DNA of 64,000 nucleotides, taken from NCBI RefSeq assembly GCF_900636915.1, contig NZ_LR134327.1:1240001-1304000 (forward strand), written 5' to 3'. The DNA comes from Aggregatibacter aphrophilus ATCC 33389. Its GTDB lineage: Bacteria; Pseudomonadota; Gammaproteobacteria; Enterobacterales; Pasteurellaceae. The notes beneath the pieces were generated by a model. It had not been told where the DNA came from and did not search any database. It was given only the letters and a program-made list of their open reading frames with translations. The stretch's first letter is position 1. Each line of letters begins with the position of its first letter. Below, piece after piece: positions 45,874-54,658 of the stretch. Both the position numbers and the translations under genes were made by a program.

Positions 45874-47940
45874 TTATTGCAACAACGAAATATCCGCCAC
45901 CTGTAAGAATAACCCTTGCAACGTGTTCAAAATGGCTAGGCGGTTTTGACGCAATTTGGCATCCTCCGCATTCACCATCACATTATCAAAGAAGTTATCC
46001 ACCGGTTGACGCAAGCCGGCGAGTTTATCCAACACCGCGGTGTATTCGCCTTGTGCGATTAATGGCTGAACTTCTTTCGCCAGACTTAACACGCTTTGCG
46101 CAAGCACTTGTTCTGCCGGTTCAACGCATAACGCCACATCAATTGTGCCAATGTCGTCTTCCGCTTTCGCCAAAATATTCGCCACACGTTTATTGGCGGC
46201 TGCCAAGGCCTCCGCAGAATCAAGTGTACGGAAGTGTGAAACCGCACGCACGCGCGCATCAAAATCAGCAGGACGAGTTGGTCGACGCGCCAATACCGCT
46301 TGAATCACATCCACCGCAATGCCTTCATCTTGATACCATGCACGGAAACGACCGAGCATGAAGTCCACCACATCGGCGACCACGTTTTGATTAGTGAGTT
46401 TATCGCCGAAAAGTGCGGTGGATTTTTTCACTAAATCTTCTAAATCCAGTGGTAAGTTTTTCTCAACGATAATACGTAATGCGCCTAACGCTGCGCGGCG
46501 TAATGCAAATGGGTCGGCACTGCCTTTCGGTGCTTGTCCGATACCGAAAATACCTGTTAAGGTGTCAAATTTATCCGCTAAAGCAACCGCACTTGCCACT
46601 AGAGATTTTGGTAATTCATCGCCGGCAAAGCGTGGCATATATTGTTCATTTAACGCCACCGCAACTTCTTCGTCCTCACCGTCATGACGGGCATAGTGCA
46701 TCCCCATCACGCCTTGGGTGTCAGTGAATTCAAATACCATGTTGGTCATCAAGTCACATTTTGACAGTAAGCCGGCGCGTTTTGCTTTCGCTTCGTCTGC
46801 GCCGATTTGTTTTGCAATTTCGCCTGCTAGTTGCTCAATGCGGTCAGTTTTGTCTTTCAATGTACCCAGTTGTTGTTGGAATAACACGGTTTCTAAGCGT
46901 GGTAAACGATCAACCAGTTTTTGTTTTAAGTCGGTTTTGAAGAAGAATTCCGCATCGGTTAAACGTGGGCGAACCACTTTTTCGTTACCTTCGATAATCG
47001 CGGTTGGATCTTCCGGGTTGATGTTCGATACGAAAATAAAGTGCGGTAATAATTTGCCATTTTTATCATAAATTGGGAAATATTTTTGGTCGCCTTTCAT
47101 GGTGTAAACCAAGGCTTCCGCAGGCACGGCTAAGAAACGTTCTTCGAATTTTGCCGCTAATACGTTTGGATATTCCACCAATGAAGTCACTTCTTCAAGT
47201 AAGCTTTCTTCAATATCCGCTACGCCGCCAAGTACGGTCGCTTTTGCTTGAGATTTTGCAAGAATTTCTGCTTTACGCTCGTTGAAATCGGCTACCACAG
47301 AACCTTTTTCACGCAATAATTGCGGATATTGGTCTGCATGTTGAATTTCAAATTCTTTCTCGCCTAAGAAACGGTGACCTCGAATGGTGCGTGCGCTTAC
47401 TACACCTAAGATTTCGCCTTCGATTAACTCATCACCTAACAGCATAGTTACCGTGTGAACCGGACGGATAAATTGCACGGTTTTATCTGCCCAACGCATT
47501 GGTTTTGGAATTGGCAATTTTGCTAACGCGTTTGCCACAATGCCGTTAAGCAAGTTTTTAGTCGGCTGACCTTCAATTTTCGCACGGTGAACGAGCCATT
47601 CGCCTTTATCAGTCGCAATGCGTTCTGCTTGCTCAACGGTAATCCCACAACCACGCGCCCAGCCTTCTGCCGCTTTCGTTGGTTTGCCTTCTGCATCGAA
47701 GGCGGCTGATACTGCCGGCCCGCGTTTTTCGATTTCTTTGCTTGGTTGCTGTGTAGCTAAGTTCAACACTTTCACCGCCAAACGGCGCGGCGCCGCAAAC
47801 CATTCGATTTTGTCAAAGGTTAAACCCGCTTGGTTTAATTCCGCTTCAACGTTATCCGCAAAAGAGGTTGCTAATGTTTTGAGAGCTTTTGGTGGCAGCT
47901 CTTCTGTGCCGATTTCTACTAGGAAGTTTTGGGTTGTCAT
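45874..47940 (-). CDS. glyS: Glycine-tRNA ligase beta subunit
   Basis: 688 residues, full length. Beta subunit of the alpha2-beta2 enzyme that charges tRNA-Gly. Opening [51 protein letters not shown], a region with [13 protein letters not shown], then [14 protein letters not shown] [14 protein letters not shown] and a C-terminal anticodon-binding part ending [22 protein letters not shown]. glyQ is on the same strand but 2.4 kb upstream, separated by three unrelated genes. Confidence 0.97.
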   Translation of the reverse strand: MTTQNFLVEIGTEELPPKALKTLATSFADNVEAELNQAGLTFDKIEWFAAPRRLAVKVLNLATQQPSKEIEKRGPAVSAAFDAEGKPTKAAEGWARGCGITVEQAERIATDKGEWLVHRAKIEGQPTKNLLNGIVANALAKLPIPKPMRWADKTVQFIRPVHTVTMLLGDELIEGEILGVVSARTIRGHRFLGEKEFEIQHADQYPQLLREKGSVVADFNERKAEILAKSQAKATVLGGVADIEESLLEEVTSLVEYPNVLAAKFEERFLAVPAEALVYTMKGDQKYFPIYDKNGKLLPHFIFVSNINPEDPTAIIEGNEKVVRPRLTDAEFFFKTDLKQKLVDRLPRLETVLFQQQLGTLKDKTDRIEQLAGEIAKQIGADEAKAKRAGLLSKCDLMTNMVFEFTDTQGVMGMHYARHDGEDEEVAVALNEQYMPRFAGDELPKSLVASAVALADKFDTLTGIFGIGQAPKGSADPFALRRAALGALRIIVEKNLPLDLEDLVKKSTALFGDKLTNQNVVADVVDFMLGRFRAWYQDEGIAVDVIQAVLARRPTRPADFDARVRAVSHFRTLDSAEALAAANKRVANILAKAEDDIGTIDVALCVEPAEQVLAQSVLSLAKEVQPLIAQGEYTAVLDKLAGLRQPVDNFFDNVMVNAEDAKLRQNRLAILNTLQGLFLQVADISLLQ

Positions 47941-48020
47941 TTTATTTTCTCTTGTAAGGTGTGCATGATTCCACCACTTAATTTTAAATTTTGTAATGCG
48001 TTTACACGCACAACTACGAA

Positions 48021-48723
48021 CTATGATACTTCAGAAAAACCAATCTCTTTAAGTAGCATTTTTCCTAAATGAGTTATATATCTAGAACCTTTTGGTTTTC
48101 CTGATGATTTATCATAAATAGGCATATTCGTATTTCTATCTATATTGAATTTAGTTTTTATTAAACCTAATCGTTCTAAGTACTCTTTATAGCTCTCTTG
48201 AATAGCAGATTTATCCATCTGCTCTTCTGAAGCACCAATATAATTCCTAGCTAAAGTTAAGGTACTTTGATGTTTACTTCTAAATTCTTCATCACCACCT
48301 AGTGTTGGGTATAAATAAAACCTTAACCAAATAATCTCTTCATCATTTAGCTCTGACAATAAATTTAGTAAATAGATAGATTGAGATATTTGTACTTGTT
48401 CTTTATTTAATCCATTCGCCACTATAAGAGGCAATATGCTCAAGACGCTTTTCACTAGTAGCTCGAAAAGCGTAGAATAAACCATCTTCAAACAATGCTG
48501 TATTAGATAATTTTTCAGCTTCTGAACCTATCAAACATTCTAAATTAGATATTCTTTTTGCTAGTTCTCTAATATAGTTAGTTATTCTGTCTTCACGTGG
48601 CTTTCCTACTAATTTTTTAATAATTCCACTCACAACAGAACCACCAGGAAATTCTCCTAAAATAGAATTTGCAACTGAAATTAGTTTATCTGTATTATTT
48701 TCATCTAAATCATCATTCTGCAT
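48021..48723 (-). pseudogene. Frameshifted cytoplasmic protein of unknown function
   Basis: Two overlapping frames belong to one gene. Frame one starts at 48723 and runs MQNDDLDENNTDKLISVANS ... RISNLECLI ... ALFEDGLFYAFRATSEKRLEHIAS, then leaves the family pattern (YSGEWIK, stop). Frame two resumes IVANGLNKEQVQISQSIYLL ... LNDEEIIWLRFY and ends at 48021. Removing one base near 48424-48427 joins them as HIAS-IVANGLNKEQ, giving about 233 residues. No TM or signal peptide; acidic N-terminus. The family seems widespread in accessory DNA, but I cannot name it. Low GC compared with glyS. Either a real recent frameshift or a sequencing error. Confidence 0.7.
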
Positions 48724-48789
48724 ATATTTTTTCTCAACGAAGTTTTTGCGAATTTTATTTTAGATATTTTTCATAGGATTGCATGAAAG

Positions 48790-50046
48790 TTACTTCTTGC
48801 CGTTCTCAATCCCCTCACTCAACACCTGCTGAAAACGTTCATAATCACAGAAACCACTTTCGTCTTTTGTACAAGCCTCAAGCGTTAATGCCGTTTGTTT
48901 TGGTGGTGTAGCAAGGCTTAACGGCGTTAGTTTAACGAGTTGCTCAGTACTTTGATACACATAATCCAACTTAAATTTCAATTTGCCACTTGGCTTATGT
49001 TTCCACACTTCAAACATCAGTTTTCCGCCAATTGGGATATTTTCCAATGAATCCTCTAATTCATAGGGCGCAACACCCAGTGAGGCCAGCAAAGCAACAA
49101 CATTGGAATCATGTCCGACTAATAAACTAATTTTATTTTCGCTGTTTAATTGTCGTTGAATAAATTCCAATAATGGATACGAAGCATTTTGTGCTAACGC
49201 TTTGTTATTTTTAAATAAAGTACGGTAATATTCATTTTTAATTTCATTAATCGCACGCCATTTTTCTTTGCTATCTACTTTACCGTTAGCAATTTCAGAA
49301 GACGGTTTACCAACGTAATATGCAAGCAATAGCGCATTGATAATTTTTTTCGAAGTACTAATTGAGCCGGTAATTTTCACCGATTTACCGTTTCCAATAC
49401 TGTAATCACCGGTTTTCCCACCTAAATCACATTCACCTTTTTGCAAACAATTTGGCGAGTTTTTGTAATCAATTAGCTCACTTAATAACGCATAATTCGG
49501 TGCAAGTTTCTTCTGTAATGCATTTAAATCTACGTTATTTTTTGCAGATTCAATTAAGTCTTTACTTGGGTTATGTGCTTGTATATTGAAAATGGGATCT
49601 TTCTCTGAACCAATTTTACCGTGATGTTGTAATTGCACATTACAACCTGCAAAAGCGCCTGCTACAATTGCTTGCCCTGTTGCAATGGTTCGTTGCACAC
49701 CATTGGCATAAGCAAAAATGCCTTCACCTGATGCACAACGTTCTGTGGTTAATAACCCTTTGTCTGCAAGCCATTGGCCTAAATATTGCCCAAAGTAAAT
49801 TTCCAATACTGTGCCTTTTGCGGTGAGATAACCTGATGGTACATCCCATTTCGCCCAAGCATACGGGGAATATTTAGCCATTTCTTGCGGATTTTTTTCC
49901 ACAGGTGAGCGTAGACCGTGTCGGCTAAAAATCAATACTTTCTCTAATTCATAATCTGCATTCGGTGTGTTTTGGCTATTTTCTGTTGCAAATATACTGC
50001 TTGCCAGAGTACAACCGAGTAAAAATGTAGTTATTCTTTTCATCAT
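48790..50046 (-). CDS. Periplasmic histidine-type acid phosphatase (Agp-like)
   Basis: 418 residues from the Met at 50046 (or 50043); the frame continues to 50109, but the signal peptide begins MMKRITTFLLGCTLASSIFA. Catalytic RHGLRSPVEK (about residues 40-49) and the HD motif as GHDSNVVALLASLG identify the branch-2 histidine phosphatases. HDSN resembles glucose-1-phosphatase Agp, whereas AppA phytase has HDTN. Two Cys pairs fit periplasmic disulfides. Substrate likely a sugar phosphate. It lies in the insertion between glyQ and glyS. Confidence 0.88.
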   Translation of the reverse strand: MMKRITTFLLGCTLASSIFATENSQNTPNADYELEKVLIFSRHGLRSPVEKNPQEMAKYSPYAWAKWDVPSGYLTAKGTVLEIYFGQYLGQWLADKGLLTTERCASGEGIFAYANGVQRTIATGQAIVAGAFAGCNVQLQHHGKIGSEKDPIFNIQAHNPSKDLIESAKNNVDLNALQKKLAPNYALLSELIDYKNSPNCLQKGECDLGGKTGDYSIGNGKSVKITGSISTSKKIINALLLAYYVGKPSSEIANGKVDSKEKWRAINEIKNEYYRTLFKNNKALAQNASYPLLEFIQRQLNSENKISLLVGHDSNVVALLASLGVAPYELEDSLENIPIGGKLMFEVWKHKPSGKLKFKLDYVYQSTEQLVKLTPLSLATPPKQTALTLEACTKDESGFCDYERFQQVLSEGIENGKK

Positions 50047-50099
50047 CTTAAAAAAAATCGCTTTTAATTTTGCTTGTTCTAAAATCACATCACCATTTT

Positions 50100-50306
50100 C
50101 TAACAACAAGGCAGAAATCCTAAATAGCCATTCACTTTAACGACATAAAGTGCACTATTGTTATCACGTAAGCGTATAAATTGTTTTAGATTTGATAACG
50201 AAGTAAGAATTGCTATTTCTTCATAATCCACGTCTAAACGCACTAACTCTGCCACAAAAGGAACAGTATCTGGGTATTTTTCAGCATAAAAAATTTGTTT
50301 GCTCAT
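50100..50306 (-). CDS. Small cytoplasmic protein of unknown function, possibly frameshifted
   Basis: 68 residues: SKQIFYAEKYPDTVPFVAEL, RLDVDYEEIAILTSLSNL, ALYVVKVNGYLGF then LPCC. No TM or motif known to me. After a one-base shift the next frame reads LLENGDVILEQAKLKAIFF just upstream of the phosphatase start. That would extend this protein sensibly and explains why the phosphatase frame stays open upstream, so the native gene may have been about 85 residues long. Confidence 0.45.
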   Translation of the reverse strand: MSKQIFYAEKYPDTVPFVAELVRLDVDYEEIAILTSLSNLKQFIRLRDNNSALYVVKVNGYLGFLPCC

Positions 50307-50364
50307 TTTTCTCTACTAAAGTACAGGGAAATTTAACCGCACTTTTGTAAATTATAGTTACATC

Positions 50365-51270
50365 TTATCTTTTACAACCTGGGAAGCCTAAGGCTTTACG
50401 ACTAGCATAATAGGCTTCTGCCACACCTTTAGTAAGCGAGCGAATGCGTAAAATGTAGCGTTGACGCTCAGTAACGGAAATCGCTTTGCGCGCGTCTAAC
50501 AAGTTAAAGCTGTGTGCCGCTTTTAAGATGCGCTCGTAAGCCGGCAATGGTAACGGACGCTCTAATTCCAATAAGCTTTTCGCTTCTTTTTCATATTGAT
50601 CGAAACAATGGAATAAGAAATCGGTGTCAGCATATTCAAAGTTGTAGGTGGATTGTTCCACTTCGTTTTGGTGGAATACGTCACCGTAAGTGGTTTTACC
50701 CAGCGGGCCATCAGACCAAACTAAGTCATACACGGAATCCACGCCTTGAATGTACATCGCCAAACGCTCTAAACCGTAAGTCACTTCGCCGGTAACCGGT
50801 TTACATTCTAAGCCGCCCACTTGTTGGAAATAGGTAAATTGAGTCACTTCCATGCCGTTTAACCACACTTCCCAGCCCAAGCCCCATGCGCCTAAGGTTG
50901 GGTTTTCCCAGTTATCTTCCACGAAACGAATGTCGTTTTTGGTCGGGTCAAAACCAAGCATTTCAAGGGAACCTAAATACAATTCTTGAATATTGTCCGG
51001 AGAGGGTTTAATCACCACTTGGAATTGGTAGTAATGCTGTAAACGGTTTGGGTTTTCGCCATAGCGACCATCGGTCGGACGGCGTGAAGGTTGTACATAA
51101 GCAAACGCCATCGGCTCCGGGCCTAACGCGCGTAACGCGGTCATCGGGTGAGAGGTCCCCGCGCCCACTTCCATATCAAAGGGTTGCACAATGGTACAGC
51201 CTTGGTTCGCCCAGTATTCTTGTAAAGCAAGAATCATGCCTTGGAAAGTTTTTCTATTAAATTTTGTCAT
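50365..51270 (-). CDS. glyQ: Glycine-tRNA ligase alpha subunit
   Basis: 301 residues. Catalytic class II core of tetrameric Gly[77 protein letters not shown] (RPTDGRYG, about 81-88), [18 protein letters not shown] and [11 protein letters not shown] are hallmark segments. glyS lies downstream on the same strand after a 2.4 kb interruption. Confidence 0.98.
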   Translation of the reverse strand: MTKFNRKTFQGMILALQEYWANQGCTIVQPFDMEVGAGTSHPMTALRALGPEPMAFAYVQPSRRPTDGRYGENPNRLQHYYQFQVVIKPSPDNIQELYLGSLEMLGFDPTKNDIRFVEDNWENPTLGAWGLGWEVWLNGMEVTQFTYFQQVGGLECKPVTGEVTYGLERLAMYIQGVDSVYDLVWSDGPLGKTTYGDVFHQNEVEQSTYNFEYADTDFLFHCFDQYEKEAKSLLELERPLPLPAYERILKAAHSFNLLDARKAISVTERQRYILRIRSLTKGVAEAYYASRKALGFPGCKR

Positions 51271-51350
51271 AATATGTTCTGTCTATTTAGGTGGAGAAAA
51301 TGTGTGTCATTATACTGAAAACACAAGGCGGGATAAAGGAAAGGCGGAAA

Positions 51351-51393
51351 AAAGTGCGGTGGAAAAAACACTTAGATTTTTAACCGCACTTTA
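51351..51393. terminator. Uptake-sequence dyad between HxlR gene and glyQ
   Basis: AAAAAAGTGCGGTGG and AACCGCACTTTA inverted pair downstream of the minus-strand HxlR gene. Confidence 0.6.
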
Positions 51394-51414
51394 GGAGTCA
51401 TCGTGTAGTAAATC

Positions 51415-51780
51415 CTACGGATTAGCCGCCTGCTTTTTTGCCAAAATCCCGTCAAGATTTGTTTCTAACCAATCCACCAACTCAAACATCTTATTAGAAG
51501 CCTCTGCTCCAAATTCTGTTAATGTATAATCCACTTGCGGTGGCACGGTATTATAGGATTTACGGATTAACATGCCATCGGCCTCCAGTTCCTGCAGGGT
51601 TTTAGTCAACATACGTTCGCTTACACCATCAATCGCACGGCGAAGTTCACTAAAACGCTTGGTGCCGGAATGCAAACTCACCAACACCAATGCCCCCCAG
51701 CGACTGGTTAAATGCTGCAAAATTTGTCGGGAAGGACAGGCAGAAGCCAACACATTGCCACGCTCAACACTTTTTTCCAT
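51415..51780 (-). CDS. HxlR-family transcriptional regulator
   Basis: 121 residues from the ATG at 51780 (AGGAAAT upstream); the frame continues to 51822 with a poor leader. Winged helix: CPSRQILQHLTSRWGALVLVSLHSGTKRFSELRRAIDGVSERMLTKTLQELEADGMLIRK. A Cys near position 15 (SACPSR) is the redox-sensing Cys in QorR/HypR-like members. It is divergent from a YtfG-like oxidoreductase gene, the same arrangement as ytfH-ytfG in E. coli, and probably represses it. Confidence 0.9.
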   Translation of the reverse strand: MEKSVERGNVLASACPSRQILQHLTSRWGALVLVSLHSGTKRFSELRRAIDGVSERMLTKTLQELEADGMLIRKSYNTVPPQVDYTLTEFGAEASNKMFELVDWLETNLDGILAKKQAANP

Positions 51781-51834
51781 TTTTATTTCCTTAAAAATCA
51801 ATAGATTAAAAATTATTTTCAAAAAATTTCAAAA

Positions 51835-51867
51835 CTTACGTTTATGTAAGTACTTCCCAAAAGTAAG
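51835..51867. promoter_or_regulatory. Candidate HxlR operator in the divergent intergenic region
   Basis: CTTACGTTTATGTAAG is a perfect palindromic half-site pair (CTTAC-6-GTAAG), followed by TACTTCCCAAAAGTAAG, a second looser pair. It overlaps the expected -35 region of the oxidoreductase gene, a good place for repression. Confidence 0.6.
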
Positions 51868-51875
51868 TGTTGAAA

Positions 51876-51881
51876 TATAAT
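51876..51881 (+). promoter_or_regulatory. Putative -10 box of the oxidoreductase gene
   Basis: TATAAT 65 bases before the ATG at 51947, with its -35 position falling inside the candidate operator. Confidence 0.5.
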
Positions 51882-51946
51882 ACGTCACATCAAGCGAACA
51901 AGCAAATGTTCAAACATCATTTCAACTTAACGAGAAGGAAAACATC

Positions 51947-52795
51947 ATGACAACGAAAACTATCGCAATTACCGGTGCAACAGGTCAATTTGGCGCAATC
52001 GCGTTAAATTTATTAAAAGCCAAAAATGCCAACGTCATCGCACTTGTGCGTTCTCCGGAAAAAATTTCCGGTGTAGAAGCCCGCAAATTTGATTATTCAA
52101 AAACAGAAGGGCAAGTAGAGGCATTACAAGGCGTGGATACGTTAATTTTGGTATCAAGCAACGAAATTGGAAAACGTTGCTTCATACAACACAATAACGT
52201 AATTGGATCGGCGAAAAAGGCAGGAGTGAAACACATTATTTACACCAGTTTACTGGGTGCTACCAACGACAATACCGTGCAATGCCTTGCCAGTGAACAT
52301 GTTGAAACCGAAGCTGCATTAAAAGCCTCCGGCATCACTTACACCATTTTGCGTAACACGTGGTACACGGAAAATTACACAGACCTTATCCCAGCCTCGA
52401 TAGCAAACAATGCATTTTATGGTTCGGCACAAAATGCGCGTATTGCATCCGCACTTCGCGCAGAACTTGCAGAAGCAGCCGTAAACGTCGCACTAGGTGA
52501 AGGTCACGATAACCAAACGTACGAACTTTCCGGCTCAACCAGCTACACCTTGGCTGACTTAGCTGCAGAAATCAGCAAACAAACCGGTAAGAACATTCCT
52601 TACGTAGATATTCCAACTACTGACTATGCTAATGAATTAGTAAAAATGGGTTTGCCAAAAGAAATTGCAGCATTCTCTGCTGAATGTGAAATATATGTTG
52701 CAAACGGTGCATTATTCTCAGAAGACAAAACCCTTGAGAAATTGCTTGGCCGTCCAACAGCAGGATTGGATGTGGCGGTGAAACAGGCGCTTTAA
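51947..52795 (+). CDS. NAD(P)-binding oxidoreductase, NmrA/QorB (YtfG)-like
   Basis: 282 residues. Rossmann N-terminus ITGATGQFGAIALNLL (about 8-23) and the segments VIALVRSPEK, VDTLILVSS, AGVKHIIYTSLLGA and YTILRNTWYTENY are those of E. coli YtfG/QOR2, an NADPH:quinone oxidoreductase. AGAAGGAA precedes the ATG. Probable role: quinone or electrophile detoxification under control of the divergent HxlR regulator. Followed by a run of four hairpins. Confidence 0.9.
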   Translation: MTTKTIAITGATGQFGAIALNLLKAKNANVIALVRSPEKISGVEARKFDYSKTEGQVEALQGVDTLILVSSNEIGKRCFIQHNNVIGSAKKAGVKHIIYTSLLGATNDNTVQCLASEHVETEAALKASGITYTILRNTWYTENYTDLIPASIANNAFYGSAQNARIASALRAELAEAAVNVALGEGHDNQTYELSGSTSYTLADLAAEISKQTGKNIPYVDIPTTDYANELVKMGLPKEIAAFSAECEIYVANGALFSEDKTLEKLLGRPTAGLDVAVKQAL

Positions 52796-52802
52796 CCGCT
52801 TG

Positions 52803-52927
52803 AACCGTGGGTATAAATACCCGCGGTTACGGCATAAGCATACCCCGCTAGGGTATTTGTAACGCCCCAACCCTAACGGGGTTGCATGATGCCTAACCTA
52901 GGGTAACTTGTTACTCTAGGTTTTTTT
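52803..52927. repeat. Four consecutive hairpins, last one a terminator
   Basis: In order: AACCGTGGGTAT/AAATACCCGCGGTT (52803-52827), ATACCC-CGCTA-GGGTAT (about 52840-52856), AACGCCCC/CGGGGTT (about 52861-52883), and ACCTAGGGTAAC-TT-GTTACTCTAGGT followed by TTTTTT (52896-52927). The last is a strong rho-independent terminator. The arms share CCC(T)A/GGG-type cores, so they may be decayed copies of one dyad. Confidence 0.7.
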
Positions 52928-52946
52928 AGTCTTTAAGGAAACCCAA

Positions 52947-53789
52947 ATGACCTTTGAAACCCGATTGAAAGCAGTTAAATCTGCTCTTGAAACCGCAGAT
53001 TTTGTCTTGATTGGTGCCGGCGCCGGTTTTTCTGCGGCAGCAGGGCTGACTTATAGCGGCTCACGCTTTACCAATAATTTTCAGCCGTTTATCAAAAAAT
53101 ATGGCATGACAGATATGTATTCCGCGGCCTTTTACCCTTTCACCAAGCCTGAGCAAAAATGGGCATACTGGGCAAAGCATGTTTGGCATAATCGCTGGCA
53201 ACCTAATGCCTTGCCGTTGTATTGCGAATTGTTTGATTTGGTGAAAGATAAAAATTATTTTGTGCTAATCACCAACGTGGATGCGCAATTTGAAAAAGCA
53301 GGTTTTGACCCAAACCGCCTATTTGTAATACAAGGAGATTACGGTAAGTTGCAATGCAAAAATGCCTGCCATGATACGTTATATAGCAATGAATCTTTGG
53401 TTAAACAATGGCTGGCGGAAACAGATGAAAAAACGTTGGAAATTCCGACCGCACTTGTGCCTCATTGCCCCAAATGCGGCGGTGAAATGACAATGCATTT
53501 GCGGGTGGACGGCAATTTTGTGGAAAACGCTGATTGGCACACAGTCCAAGCACGTTATGCCAAATTTGCAGAAAAAGCCTTACACGGCAAGAGCGTTTAT
53601 CTGGAACTTGGCGTTGGCTTCAACACACCGGCCATTATCCGTTACCCTTTTGAGCAGATGGTTTACCACAATCCAAATGCTTTACTTGTACGCTTAAATC
53701 GCGATTATCCCGAAGGTTTTGCAGAAACAATGGATAAAACCGTAGCATTTGCGGAAGATCCCAATAAAGTCCTACACGCATTATTGTAG
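52947..53789 (+). CDS. SirTM: class M sirtuin, probable protein ADP-ribosyltransferase
   Basis: 280 residues. NAD-binding LIGAGAGFSAAAGLTYSG (about 21-38), then FLxxYGM-type KKYGMTDMYSAAFYPF, catalytic-site TNVDAQFEKAGF (about 109-120) and FVIQGDYG (about 126-133). Canonical sirtuins have QNIDxLH and a catalytic His in xHG; here Asn110 and Gln128 take those places, as in the SirTM group known to ADP-ribosylate rather than deacylate. A zinc knuckle is formed by CKNAC and CPKC. The next gene is a macrodomain hydrolase, the standard partner. The known target, a lipoylated GcvH-like carrier, is not encoded nearby. Confidence 0.88.
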   Translation: MTFETRLKAVKSALETADFVLIGAGAGFSAAAGLTYSGSRFTNNFQPFIKKYGMTDMYSAAFYPFTKPEQKWAYWAKHVWHNRWQPNALPLYCELFDLVKDKNYFVLITNVDAQFEKAGFDPNRLFVIQGDYGKLQCKNACHDTLYSNESLVKQWLAETDEKTLEIPTALVPHCPKCGGEMTMHLRVDGNFVENADWHTVQARYAKFAEKALHGKSVYLELGVGFNTPAIIRYPFEQMVYHNPNALLVRLNRDYPEGFAETMDKTVAFAEDPNKVLHALL

Positions 53790-53805
53790 ATAACCCAAAC
53801 AAAAA

Positions 53806-53826
53806 GGACAGACATAAATTTTGTCC
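53806..53826. repeat. Family B dyad between sirtuin and macrodomain genes
   Basis: GGACAGACATAAATTTTGTCC; shares GGACAGACATAA with 39545-39556. It ends just before the macrodomain ribosome site. Confidence 0.5.
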
Positions 53827-53841
53827 CTACAGGAGGCTAAA

Positions 53842-54591
53842 ATGAATCAAATCCCTTTCTTAATCCATTGCTTACGCCACGATTTGGCTATTCCTAAAGA
53901 TCCCATCGAACAACGCCAACTCTTACGCGCTGTGATGAATGTACATAACCCAAACGACCCGATTCCAGAAGCATATTGGGCGGTACAAGATGAATTATTA
54001 CAAGCAGAAACGCGGCAAAAAGGCGTCGTGACGTTGGATGATCTCACGCCCATCGCGCCACAAATTTACCTTTGGCAAGGGGATATTACCCGTTTGCAAA
54101 CAGACGCCATTGTGAACGCGGCGAATAGCCAATTATTGGGTTGTTTTCATCCTTTGCACGCCTGTATCGACAATGCTATTCACTCTGCCGCAGGCTTACA
54201 ACTTCGCCAAGCTTGTTTTGAATTAATGGAAAAACAAGGTCAACCGGAAGCCACGGGCAAAGCGAAAATCACGCCGGCGTTTAATTTACCGTCTAAATTT
54301 GTGTTACACACCGTCGGGCCGATTATCTACGAAAACGTCAACGAAACTGACCGCACTTTACTTGCCGATTGCTACCGTTCTTGCTTAAAACTCGCCAAAA
54401 CAAACGATCTAAACTCTGTCGCATTTTGTTGTATTAGCACAGGCGAATTTCGTTTTCCAAATCAATTAGCAGCAGAAATTGCGGTAGAAACTGTGCGAAT
54501 ATTTTTGAACGAAAATCCAAAAATGAAGGTGGTGTTTAATGTGTTTAAAGAGGTGGATTGGGAGATTTATCAAAAACTGTTGACGAGATAA
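53842..54591 (+). CDS. Zinc-type macrodomain protein-ADP-ribose hydrolase
   Basis: 249 residues from ATG 53842 (AGGAGG ribosome site); an in-frame TTG at 53821 lies in a repeat and is rejected. An N-terminal helical extension of about 80 residues precedes the macrodomain: IYLWQGDITRLQTDAIVNAANSQLLGCFHPLHACIDNAIHSAAG. The Cys and His residues in LGCFHPLHACID match the zinc site of SirTM-linked macrodomains. AAN and the loop VLHTVGPI bind ADP-ribose; FCCISTGEFRFPN is the second loop. It should remove the ADP-ribose added by the upstream sirtuin. Confidence 0.9.
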   Translation: MNQIPFLIHCLRHDLAIPKDPIEQRQLLRAVMNVHNPNDPIPEAYWAVQDELLQAETRQKGVVTLDDLTPIAPQIYLWQGDITRLQTDAIVNAANSQLLGCFHPLHACIDNAIHSAAGLQLRQACFELMEKQGQPEATGKAKITPAFNLPSKFVLHTVGPIIYENVNETDRTLLADCYRSCLKLAKTNDLNSVAFCCISTGEFRFPNQLAAEIAVETVRIFLNENPKMKVVFNVFKEVDWEIYQKLLTR

Positions 54592-54606
54592 GGATACAGA
54601 CAGAAA

Positions 54607-54646
54607 AAAGTGCGGTCAAAATTTACCGTGAATTTTGACCGCACTT
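54607..54646. terminator. Bidirectional uptake-sequence dyad terminator (macrodomain/potD)
   Basis: AAGTGCGGTCAAAATT and AATTTTGACCGCACTT are perfect 16-base complements around a seven-base loop, between convergent genes. Confidence 0.85.
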
Positions 54647-54658
54647 GGTGTGAAGCGA

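Noticed and set aside
52803..52927. Possible CRISPR or tandem repeat array
   Set aside because: The units are hairpins of unequal length with different sequences and no regular spacers.
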